Positions 55,580-64,000 of a DNA stretch of 64,000 bases are shown here, one piece after another (position 1 is the first letter of the stretch; each line of letters opens with the position of its first letter). The notes under the pieces are model-generated. The model had not been told where the DNA came from and did not search any database. It worked only from the letters and a program-made list of their open reading frames with translations. The position numbers and the translations under genes were made by a program. Source of the stretch: Morella rubra (Eukaryota > Streptophyta > Magnoliopsida > Fagales > Myricaceae); contig CM025850.1 of NCBI GenBank assembly GCA_003952965.2, positions 34,774,048 through 34,838,047 on the forward strand, given 5' to 3'.

Positions 55580-55956
55580 TTACCCTTCTTCTCCCTTCCC
55601 CACTAGTGATTTGAATGGGTGGAAGTGAGTGTAAGGATCCTCCTTTGGCACACTTAGCTTGTACTCCACATAGATTCGCAATGTCTCATGCCCCTCTCGA
55701 GTAATACATTTTATCAGCTTGCAAACATTAGCGTCGGTTTCAAGTGAATTGATCCCGCGCTCAAAGGGTTCCCTATCAAAGTAGCACCATAGGTCCACGG
55801 GCTCATGATACTTCAGATCCTTCTTTATAAATGTCTATAAATGTGTGACAGATAGGTAGTATGTGTCAAAGTTTCCTTCGTATACAACTTCTCCCCAACA
55901 TAGTTTCCAGACACCCAGCTCAATTTACCTCCATGGTGCAAATAAATTTTCACCAT
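55580..55956 (-). pseudogene. MULE transposase N-terminal (PB1-like) fragment of MULE 2
   Basis: From ATG 55956: MVKIYLHHGGKLSWVSGNYV, paralleling VHYGGQF...YVGG in MULE 1, then after a stop near 55800 DLWCYFDREPFERGINSLET and LRIYVEYKLSVP, the end of the same domain. The catalytic domain is missing; 54-55.5 kb holds the GRF gene instead. Identification rests on side-by-side similarity with the MULE 1 N-terminus. Confidence 0.72.
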
Positions 55957-56647
55957 CTACAGAAAATAAACCACAGGGACTTAAGTACTGTTCACAACGT
56001 GAATTACAAAACCACAGGGACGATTATATCAGCAAAACATAAACAAACTAATTACTTAGACAATAATAGAAATTGAATCCAGACAAAGAAGGGACCATTT
56101 TATTCTCTGACTAGATTTTAAATTAATCTTAAACAACAAGAAAATAAACAAACACTGACATAAGAGGGACCACTTGCTTTGGAAAATTCAGACAATCACA
56201 TAATGGTCCCCCGACCACTAATCTCATTACTATCACACTACACTTTCAATAAAACATCACCATACACTTTAAATAAGCATCATGTAACTAAGATTCCATA
56301 AAATAATGTTGTGCTGAGAAGAAACAGACAAAAAGTATGACAAACAAGAAGTATCTTTGTTGCAGAAGCTTCCAACACATTGAAGAAATCTCTCTTCGTT
56401 ATTCACAAAATCTTTTAATGCATTTCTGTGTTTTAGATGCTTTTGACATGCTCACACATAGTTTGATCATCACTTAGCATTCTTTTTGGTTCGCAACCTA
56501 GGGCTGAGAATTTGGAGATTTTTTGTTTGCGATTTTGGTTAAGTTTTGAGAAGCTTCGTTAGTTAAATGTTTGGGACGATTTTGGGTTTGGTATTTCTCA
56601 GGCAATCGAGTCATGTTTACACGCTGTATATTTTTAATTGTTAAAAT
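55957..56647. other. non-coding upstream region of the MULE 2 transposase fragment
   Basis: AT-rich DNA between the fragment and the right inverted repeat; no supported feature. Confidence 0.45.
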
Positions 56648-56866
56648 TTTGTTTTTACTGAGATGGCCACTTCTAACATGTGTCGATGGGTAAGTGGGTC
56701 TGACGTGGTTGTCGTCATCCATCTTGGCAACTTTCGTTGCCCTATCTGACGAAAGGACCAATGTGGGAATCGTTTCTAACCTCAGGAATTCCCGTAGAAA
56801 AAAATTTACTTTAGGGACCAATCTGGGAATTGGTCAAACCCCAAGGACTGGCAGAGTAATTTAGCC
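56648..56866 (-). repeat. right terminal inverted repeat of MULE 2
   Basis: Inverted copy of 53941-54158; ends TAATTTAGCC. Confidence 0.94.
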
Positions 56867-57170
56867 TTTATTCTAAGCTATCTTCCTCTCATAAACACTT
56901 TCCTATTTCTTCTATAGAGTTTTGGTATTTGTCTCTTGAGACACGTGATGGAACACATTGAGATTAATACACTGTCTGATATACCCAATAGTCTTTACAT
57001 TTTTCTTCTCTTAATCTTTGGTGGTTTCATTTCTTGACTTGGCACTGTTACTCTTAATAGGGTCATGCAAATCCTTACAATAAAGGATGTCCTCCATCAT
57101 CGGCTTCTAAATTAAATAATTTGACGCTGTGAGTTTAATCATAGTACCTTAACTACTCTGCATTTAATCC
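56867..57170 (-). pseudogene. gag N-terminal part of the reverse-oriented Copia
   Basis: On the minus strand: MIKLTASNYLI, PMMEDILYCKDLHDPIKSN, VKTIGYIRQCINLNVFHHVS, QETNTKTL, YERKIA, ending at the MULE 2 target duplication. Close to the gag at 42158. Stops replace several Trp codons. Confidence 0.85.
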
Positions 57171-57199
57171 ACACAAGATAACCAATCCCACACAACCTT

Positions 57200-57212
57200 G
57201 CTCTGATACTAC
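57200..57212 (-). other. primer-binding site of the reverse-oriented Copia
   Basis: GTAGTATCAGAGC on the minus strand, two bases from the LTR end; related to the initiator methionine tRNA complement. Confidence 0.85.
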
Positions 57213-57214
57213 TT

Positions 57215-57803
57215 TGTTGGGTCAAATTACGTTCCTGTGCAAATTAAATAATAACCCCAAGTAAACCAACAACCAAACCAAAAAAGAAATAAAGCAAGCA
57301 CTAAGAGAACACACAAGATTTACCTGAAAAACCCTTTAGTGTGAAGGGAAAAATCGTGAGGCTCAAAATTTGAAATAGAGATTACAATACTCAAGTTTAT
57401 GCTCAAAACTTGAGTTCAAGCAAATTTGAAATCAACAAAATCAACTCTATGAGGAAGATACAATCTCACCACAAATCTTTGAATCTGACGAAATATATCC
57501 TGTAGCGAGATTCTCAACCTGAATATCACAAATCTCCAGTGATGAAGTACCCAGATAACCTTTTCAAAGACAACCTAATTTGCTCCCGTGTGAAAACTAC
57601 ACCTGAAGATTGAAAGAAAAAACTCCTGAAAAAATTCTCATCTTTTTCTTTTTTTTTTTCTCTCTCTTTTGCGGCAATTCCTTTCTTATTTTTCTTCTTA
57701 ATTGTGTTGTGTAGCAACCTCTTGTTGCCATATTCCTTTTCATTTAAAATTGGGGCCCACAAATGGGCTTTGCCTTTCTCATGGGTTGGACGCCCAAATA
57801 ACA
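57215..57803 (-). repeat. 5' LTR of the reverse-oriented Copia
   Basis: 589 bp; on the minus strand TGTTATTTGGGCG to TGACCCAACA. Complete; matches 46378-46901. Confidence 0.9.
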
Positions 57804-58828
57804 ATCCTTAAGTAAGGTTTTGCTTGGTAGCCTAAGAGATATTCATTTTGGGGGTGCAATCGTTTGAAAAATGTCTTTCGGTTGCCCATTGAGAGAGGTT
57901 TGGGTCAGCTCTAAGAGTTAGAGGTAAGTTAGTGCAAAGAAATAGAAGAATTTTTCTCTAAAGAAGTAGGACGTGATGATAAAGCTATTGACGTCATCAA
58001 GTTGTAGAAGTTAACGAATATGAAGTTGGTGGGAGGCCGACTAATGTTAAGTGGGTTTTGTAAAGCCACGGATAGTCATGCTAAGGCCACACAACCCTTG
58101 ATGAATCAAGCTAAGGTATGAATTAATTTATGATTTTATTTTTGAAGGGTATTCTAACACTTCATTTCATGGGGATAGATAACTTAGTGTGTTTTACAGA
58201 TTGAATTGAACAGCACGAATGTCGATGATAAAAGCAATGTTCATATTAGTGGATCAACCACCATCTCTCACAAATTATTTTCATTCACTTCCATTTTTTG
58301 CGTACCCAATTTAGAATGCCTTCAAATATATTCATGCAATTCACTAGAAGTGATATTTGATCTCGAGGGATTAACAGCCAAAGGCCTTGATCACCAACCA
58401 ATTAAAGTACTCGCTCAATTGAGAGATCTAAAAATATGCTTGTTATATGCTTTCGCACAAAAGTGGAAGAACAATCCACGTGGACTTCAGAGATTTCAAA
58501 ACTTTAAATGATTACTATCTAGAATTGTGCAAGCCTTAAATGTTTATTCTCTGCTTCTATCGCTAGACAACTGATGCAACTTCATAGCGTATTAGTATGG
58601 GGTTGTGAGTTGATAGAAAATATTATTCAAATAGGGCAGGAAGAGGGAGAAGAAAAGACAGCCTATTCGTTTGAGTGGCCATCCATTGAGGACATCAACC
58701 TGTGGGGTTGTCCCGAATTGAAAACATTTGGTTTCAAAATTCAGAGCCTAAAAACGTCAAGGAAAATGAATGTGGACTTAGATCCAGGATCCCAAGAGCC
58801 TAGACAACTTGTCTCCTGCTCAGTATAG
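57804..58828 (+). pseudogene. CC-NB-LRR pseudogene, part 3: C-terminal LRRs
   Basis: First exon piece has degraded LRR (DDKAIDVIKL, FCKATDSHAKATQPLMNQAK), ending in an AG/GTATGA donor near 58115. After an intron and acceptor at about 58200, VDDKSNVHISGSTTISHKLF and PNLECLQIYSCNSLEVIFDL follow. A break at 58509 leads to QLMQLHSVLVWGCELIENII, FEWPSIEDINLWGCPELKTF, and the stop at 58826. The I/L-xVxxC-xxL pattern matches the C-terminal LRRs of RPS2-like CNLs. Joined to part 2 when the Copia is removed. Confidence 0.88.
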
Positions 58829-59485
58829 GACTCTCCAGTTTTTCTTAGTCGATGCATTGAGTGTGTGCCACGTCTCAGAAATTCCAGTCTAGTGGCTTTG
58901 TCAGATGGAGGCACTACAAAGGAATCCCATGGAAACTCCTCCTTAGAAGAGATTGGACTCAACGTTTAAGGACGAAGATTGCATTGTCCGATTAACAAAG
59001 AGGTATCCATTTTGTTCATATATATTTGGTTAATATTAATTGCCTTTCTTTTTTTGAGAATTTTCAAAATTTGTCCATCTCAGCAAAATGTACTCTATGT
59101 AGCTGTTGTACTTACAATTCTCGGCATAAGTGGACGTGATCCCACTGTTTAGAATTGTACACTAAAAGAATTAATACGGTCATCTAATTAAAAATATCTT
59201 TTTTCTTCTTGTGTCCCTTCTTTAAAATAAATTTGGAAGTTCAGTCTAGGGAATTTTGATCCATCAGTGCATTACTTTGGTACAAGGCTTATTATGAATG
59301 GATTCTAATATTCTTAGACTTTTGTTGAAAAATGGTCATTGATTCTTTCCCAAATATCATGTATTCCTTCATGGTTTTTTGATGTTTTCGCAGGTTACAT
59401 TGACCAAGCTAGAAGATCCAATTATGAGTGATGCATCCAATCAGAAAGAGAATATGCGGGGTCTTATTAATTCCCTCCAACTTAT
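58829..59485 (+). other. 3' flank of the NLR pseudogene, possible last exon
   Basis: 59005 has a GTATCC donor-like site and 59394 a TTTTCGCAG acceptor. The segment 59395-59485 reads VTLTKLEDPIMSDASNQKEN in one frame and could be a former final exon or 3' UTR, cut at 59485 by the next Copia. Otherwise non-coding. Confidence 0.4.
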
Positions 59486-59754
59486 TGAGACAAGCAAGAA
59501 TATCGCAAGATAAATGATTATTCTCTATTCTAATTCTAAATAAATGAGAATACAATATATATGGCTTTTTAGCCATGGCATATCAGTCATTTACAGCATA
59601 GGAAAACTCTAAAAATATTGTAACAGATTCTGACATAACCGTTTCCTATTTTCACGGTTTGCAGGAGACATTTGCTAATGTGTCCAGAGGTGGAGGTGCG
59701 CTTGAATTGTCCTCCGTAGGTTGTTGAGGTGTGATGCTTTGCTGTGGCTCAACA
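59486..59754 (-). repeat. 3' LTR of the Ale-like Copia
   Basis: On the minus strand TGTTGAGCCACAGC to TGTCTCA; matches 63807-64000. Confidence 0.9.
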
Positions 59755-59874
59755 TCCCCCCGCGAACCAAACTGAGCTAGAAGGATAGTGAGGTTCGAGC
59801 GAAGCAAAGTAAAGCGTCGAGAGTAAAGTGGCTGGGTGAGAATATCAGCTGACTAGTCCTTCCTAGAAAGAAAA

Positions 59875-60303
59875 CTAACTTGAAGAGAATTTGTTGATGA
59901 CATGGGTGCGGACAAAATGGTAGTTGATGTCAACATGTTTGGTTCTGGAATGGAGAACAGGGTTGGCAATAAGATAAGTGGCACCTAAGTTATCACACCA
60001 AAGAGTAGGAGGATGAGAAAGATAGACATGCAACTCACGTAGAAGAGATTGAAGCCAGAGCAATTCATAAGCTGTGTTAGCAAGAGATTTGTACTCTGCC
60101 TTTATAGAAGATCTAGCTATGGTAGGCTGTTTTTTGAAGCTCCAGGACACAAGGTTCGGGCCAAAGAACACGTAATAACCCCCTATGGAGTGCTGATCAT
60201 CAGGGCAGCCAGCCCAATTGGCATCAGAAAATGCAGACAAACGGGAGGAGGGGGAATGGGTGATATGGTGACCAATATGGACAGTGTGTTTGAGATAACG
60301 CAA
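59875..60303 (-). pseudogene. RNase H of the Ale-like Copia
   Basis: Open frame with [34 protein letters not shown] (catalytic Asp), [20 protein letters not shown] (catalytic Glu), [20 protein letters not shown] (catalytic Asp) and [10 protein letters not shown]. The motifs are intact, but the C-terminus is cut by an early stop at 59875 and it is separated from reverse transcriptase by a frameshift. Confidence 0.9.
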
Positions 60304-60321
60304 GATGCGTTTGACAGCTTA

Positions 60322-61080
60322 CTAGTGAGGAACTCGGGGGTGATGCATAAATTGGCGGACGCGGTTTATGGCAAAAGCAAGATCTGGTTGTGTAAAAGAA
60401 AGATACTGAAGGTTGCGTACAACACTCCGGTAGAGAGATGGATCCTTAAAAGCGGAACCATTAGTGGCAGTGAGTTTTTTGATGACAGACATGGGGGTAA
60501 TGACAGGTTTAGTTGCCAGCATATTGGTTTTTTTGAAGAGGTCGAGAATATATTTATGTTGTGATAAAACAAGACCACTGGGAAGTGATTGAACTTCAAC
60601 ACCTAAAAGATAATGTAAGGAGCAGAGATTTTTGATGGGGAAGGAAAGGCTGAGAGTTTTAATCAGGTTAGCAACAAATGGAGGATGAGAACCAATGGCA
60701 ATTACATCATTGACATAAACAAGAAAATAAATGACAACAGAGGATTTGTAGAAAATAAAGAGAGATGAGTCGGATTGGGAAGCAACAAAACCAAGTTCAA
60801 GAAGTTTGGAACTTAGTCTCGAAAACAAGGCGCGGGGAGCTTGTTTGAGACCGTAAAGGGCTTTGGTAACGCGACAGACATAGGAGGGAAAATTAGGATG
60901 CACAAATCCAGGGGTTGAGTCATATCAACTTGCTCAGAAAGATAGCCGTGTAAAAAGGCGTTTTGGACATCAAGTTGATGAAATTTCCAGCGGGATTGAA
61001 CGACCAAGGAGAGAACTAAGCAAATTGTGGTGGGCTTGACAACCAGACTAAAGGTGTCTTTATAGTCAAGACCTTCAAGT
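60322..61080 (-). pseudogene. reverse transcriptase of the Ale-like Copia
   Basis: [20 protein letters not shown], then after a frameshift near 60905 [36 protein letters not shown], the catalytic box as YVNDVIAIGS, LHYLLGVEVQSLPSGLVLSQ and YLSFTQPDLAFAINRVRQFM. The box reads Tyr-Val-Asn-Asp rather than Tyr-Val-Asp-Asp, so one of the two metal-binding Asp residues is lost. Confidence 0.9.
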
Positions 61081-62640
61081 TAATGAAAGCCCTTTGCGAT
61101 GAGCCAAGCTTTTTGACGCTCGAGAGATCCATCAGCACACTGTTTGGTAAGAAACACCCATTTGCAACCAACAACATTGGCGCTAGGAGGAGGAGAAACA
61201 AGGGACTAGGTACAGTTTGTGAGAAGAGCATGAAACTCTTCTTCCATTGTTGTGGGCCATTGGGGATATTTGGAGGCCTCGGTACAGGAGGAAGGAGATT
61301 CAGGGATAGGAGATTTGGTGGTAAGAGAGGCTTGGGGAGGAGGCCAACGAACTGTGCCATCTTTGAAACCACGAGGTCGAAAAATCTGGTAACGGGCATG
61401 AGTGATAATGGGAGAGTGAGGATCTAGAGGAGTGGGTAGCCAGCGCAGGTGAAGAAGAAGATGAGATAGTCACTGAATCGGAGGTGAAGTAGCTGAGAGA
61501 GCAAGGGCAGTTTGGGAAATAGGAGAAGAGGGCCCAGGTGTGGAAGGTTGGGCTGGACTAGTTGGTAGAGGTAATTTGAGAGATGCAGGTAAAGAAGTGA
61601 AGGATGAAGTGGGCTTTGACAAGCGGCTGGACCGGGTAGCATAAGGGAAGACAGATTTATCGAATAAAACATTTTGGGAGATATATGTGCGAGAGGTGGG
61701 AATGTGAAAACAAACTTAATCTTTGTGAATTGGAGCGTATCCAAGAAAAACACTAGGTAAGTAGCGTGAGTCCAATTTGGATGAGGTGTAAGGATGTAAA
61801 TGAGGCCAGTAGAGGGAGCCAAAGATGCGTAGAAAAGCATAGTCAAGGTGTGTGTGAAATAGGGTGTAATGAGGAGATTGGTGATGTAAAACAGGCATGA
61901 GAAGTAAATTGATTAGGTGGATAGCAGTAAGAAAGGCTTAAGGTCAGAAGAATTTGGGAACAGAAACATGGGTCAAGAGCACAAGGCCCATCTCTACTAT
62001 GTGACAGTGTTTGTGTTCAACAGACCCATTCTATTGATTGGTGTGGGGAAAAGTTATGCGATGGGCGATGCCATGTTGAGCAAAAAATAGGAGTAAGAGC
62101 TCGAAATTTGCCACCCCAATCATATTAAATTTGTTTGATTTTAAGGTCCAGTTGATTTTCAATGAAGGTTTTAAACTGAGTGAAGAAGAGAGAAACATCA
62201 GATTTGAGACGAAGGGGAAATAGCCAGGTATATATACTAAAATCATCAACAAAGCTTACATAATAATGAAAACATAAGTGTGAGGGTACAGGAGAAGATC
62301 CCCACACATTAGTAAAACAAAAGTTCAAGGGGCCGAGAGGACCCGGAAGAGGAAGAGGGAGAGGGCTGAACATGGCTCTTTCTTGGCAGCACGCTGAGCA
62401 GAGAGAGGTTGTGGAGGCAGTGGAGCTAGCCGGGAGAGAAAATTTAGAGAGGACCTGACGAACGATATGCATGGAAGGATGACCAAGGCGATTGTGCCAT
62501 TGAAGATCAGACACATGTTCGCCAACAAAAGCATGAGGAGATGGATTTGTGACATCAGATGGACACACGTAGAGCCCATTCCCAGTGAGACCGTGAAGGA
62601 GCAGAGTCTTTGTAGCTGAATCCTTCACAAAAAAAGAGTC
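61081..62640 (-). pseudogene. pre-integrase and integrase of the Ale-like Copia
   Basis: GAG-pre-integrase: DLQWHNRLGHPSMHIVRQVL (62530-62470) and CSACCQERAMFSPLPL. Core: YYVSFVDDFSIYTWLFPLRL with the Asp region, then HGIAHRITFPHTNQ near 62040. Beyond this, HHQSPHYTLFHTHLDYAFLR, FGSLYWPHLHPYTSSKLD and RYLPSVFLGYAPIHK, the conserved C-terminal block. A Pro/Ser-rich linker (61400-61700) leads into reverse transcriptase. Stops and frameshifts are frequent. Confidence 0.88.
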
Positions 62641-63000
62641 GGCAAGAAATTTAAAGAATACACAATTATCAGCACAAAATTGTTGGACAAAAATTAAGTT
62701 TTTAGTGATGGAAGGGACATGAAGGAGATTATAGAGAAGGAGATTGCCATTTGGAGTGGGAAGGAGACTAGAGCCGACATTCTGGATGGGCAGCGCAGAT
62801 CCATTACCAACACTAAGAGAGTCAAGACCAGTATATTTAGTGGAGCTAAGGATGAGATGGGTGAGATCAGAGGTAACATGGTGAGTAGCAGCTGTATCTT
62901 GGTACCAGGTGGATGTATCTGGAGGCGAGGGAACGACAGTGTAAAGGGTAGAGGTAGATGGAAGAGGGGATTGGTAGGCTTGGTCAAACAGGTGATATCA
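62641..63000 (-). pseudogene. protease region of the Ale-like Copia, degraded
   Basis: Between the zinc knuckle and pre-integrase; fragments such as HHVTSDLTHLSS and NILVLTLLVLVMDLRC-like residues across frames match the usual protease position. The active-site Asp-Ser-Gly is not clearly seen. Confidence 0.55.
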
Positions 63001-63775
63001 GATTAAGGCAGTATGATCGGGTTTGTGACAGACTTGGCAAATCGGTCGGTCAAAGTTGAAGAAGTTGGAGGTTGGGTTACCACGGCCGCGCCATGGCCCA
63101 CGACCACAGTTATTTATGGGAGAAGGGGCATAGGTAGTGAGGTTGGCAAAGAAATCTGTGGAGGGGAGAGATGGATTTTGATGAGCCAGACGGGCTTCAT
63201 GGACAAGAACATGACTGAAGACCTCTTCAGTGCTAAGAGGCGTAAGTTGAGTGGTAGGAGAAGTAACAATGGAGTTGTAGTCATGAGGTAAGCTGCAAGG
63301 AGATAAGTAGTGAGTTCACTGAAGGAAAGGGGTTTTCCAGCAGCAGCCATGGTGTCAGCGATGAGTTTGGTTTTGTGAAAATAATCAGTGATAGAGTCGG
63401 AGCCTTTTTTGAGAGTGAGGAGTTGGAAATGAAGATGCACAAGAAGTGCTTGAGTTTTGTGGGCAAAGAGAGTTTCGTGGACAAGCCAAGCAGAATGGGT
63501 AGATTTGTGACCAATGACATGGGTAATAAGATTCTAAGAGAGGGAGAAAATGATAGCACTGAGGATGATTTTGTCTTGTTGAAGCCAATGTTGATATTCG
63601 GGATTGGGCTTGTTGTTGGAAAGCTTGGATAGTGGAGCAGTGATGGTACCATCGACATAGCCAAACAGGTGCTGACCTTCAAGATAGGGCTCCATCTAGG
63701 TATGCCATAGCAAGTAGTTATCATGGGTAAGTTTTACAGTAACAAAATGGTGGGTATTTCTTTGGCCATAGCTGG
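63001..63775 (-). pseudogene. gag of the Ale-like Copia
   Basis: On the minus strand, across frames: FVTVKLTHDNYLLWHTQMEP, YLEGQHLFGYVDGTI, NPEYQHWLQQDKIILSA, HLHFQLLTLKKGSDSITDYF and KLIADTMAAAGKPLSF. The zinc knuckle near 63010-63045 reads CQVCHKPDHTALI and then a stop where its fourth ligand (Cys) belongs. Confidence 0.87.
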
Positions 63776-63790
63776 GACGTGAGTCTCTAT

Positions 63791-63803
63791 GGCTTTGACA
63801 CCA
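63791..63803 (-). other. primer-binding site of the Ale-like Copia
   Basis: TGGTGTCAAAGCC on the minus strand, close to the LTR end at 63807; a variant of the initiator methionine tRNA complement. Confidence 0.8.
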
Positions 63804-63806
63804 TAT

Positions 63807-64000
63807 TGAGACAAACAAGAATATCGCAAGATAAAGGATTCTTCTCTGTTCAAATTCTAAATAAATGAGAATACATATATACGGGTTTCTAGCCATGGCA
63901 TATTAGTCATTTACAGCATAGGAAGACTCTAGAAATATTCTAACAAATTTTGACATAACCGTTTCCTATTTTCACGGTTTGCAGGAGACATTTGCTGATG
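63807..64000 (-). repeat. 5' LTR of the Ale-like Copia, partial
   Basis: Matches the first 195 bp of 59486-59754; the rest is outside the window. Confidence 0.9.

Larger units (their letters stand above)
53941..56866. mobile_element. Mutator-like element (MULE 2) with GRF zinc-finger gene and transposase fragment
   Basis: 2926 bp with terminal inverted repeats of about 218 bp (53941-54158 and 56648-56866) and a perfect 9 bp target duplication TTTATTCTA (53932-53940, 56867-56875). It carries a GRF-type gene on the plus strand and only the N-terminal part of a MULE transposase on the minus strand, again convergent. It is the mirror image of MULE 1 and a different family by its inverted repeats. 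Confidence 0.93.
46378..57803 (-). mobile_element. reverse-oriented Copia retrotransposon carrying two MULEs and a MITE, inside the NLR
   Basis: LTRs at 57803-57215 (5') and 46901-46378 (3', truncated), flanks GTCCT (46373-46377) and ATCCT (57804-57808), 4/5 target duplication. The element's own DNA is 57803-56867, 53940-53851, 53626-52929 and 47427-46378; it keeps LTR, primer site, gag, part of protease and integrase. Reverse transcriptase and RNase H are missing because integrase is fused directly to the 3' LTR. Gag resembles that of the 41060 element (Tork-like). Confidence 0.87.
59486..64000 (-). mobile_element. Copia retrotransposon (Ale/Retrofit-like), runs off the right edge
   Basis: Minus-strand element with short LTRs (59754-59486 complete, 269 bp; the other begins at 63807 and leaves the window). 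It has a primer site at 63791-63803 and polypurine tract at 59755-59763 (GCGGGGGGA). Gag, pre-integrase, integrase, reverse transcriptase and RNase H are all recognisable in order. Short LTRs and the gag PYLEGQHLFGYVDG motif suggest the Ale/Retrofit lineage. It is broken by many frameshifts. Confidence 0.9.

Noticed and set aside
61083..61427. Plus-strand Gly/Arg-rich open frame
   Set aside because: Antisense to the Pro-rich integrase linker of the Ale-like element.

Overview
The window is nuclear DNA from a flowering plant, most likely a eudicot and quite possibly woody. The signs are spliced genes with GT-AG introns, a TALE homeobox gene of the ATH1 type, an RPS2-like CC-NB-LRR resistance gene, and layers of plant LTR retrotransposons and Mutator-like transposons. 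There are no bacterial operons, rRNA or tRNA genes and no CRISPR array. The species cannot be named from the sequence alone.

Layout. 1-2422 (minus) is the only apparently intact host gene, an ATH1 ortholog; its last exon runs off the left edge and its leader probably lies in 2423-4900. 4.9-13.6 kb is gene-poor DNA with a MITE (5741-6109), a tandemly duplicated inverted-repeat unit (6.7-7.75 kb) and a decayed LINE (about 7930-8600). 13616-36886 is one Copia element of SIRE/Maximus type, expanded by three insertions. A complete Ty3/Gypsy element (15260-22075) lies in its gag, with target duplication ATACT. A reverse-oriented, pol-less relative (27200-32440) lies against its 3' LTR. A 3.6 kb solo LTR (32986-36608, target duplication CACTC) lies inside that 3' LTR.

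39480-59485 is one CC-NB-LRR pseudogene cut into three pieces (39480-41059, 45604-46377, 57804 onward). The first cut is a scrambled Tork-like Copia with internal inversions (41060-45603). The second is a reverse-oriented Copia (46378-57803) whose gag and protease/integrase were themselves hit by two Mutator-like elements (47428-52919 and 53941-56866) and a MITE (53627-53850). From 59486 to the right edge lies another reverse-oriented Copia of Ale/Retrofit type.

The most interesting signal is in the two Mutator-like elements. Each has roughly 185-220 bp terminal inverted repeats and a 9 bp target duplication. Each carries a transposase gene (complete or N-terminal only) facing a second, convergent gene that looks like a GRF-type zinc-finger protein with a charged helical tail. 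The layout recalls the convergent mudrA/mudrB genes of maize MuDR, but with a different accessory protein. A second theme is short palindromes clustered in LTRs: GTCGAC-core in the SIRE-like elements, GGCGCC in the Gypsy element. Nearly every retroelement gene here carries stops or frameshifts, so no autonomous element is expected.
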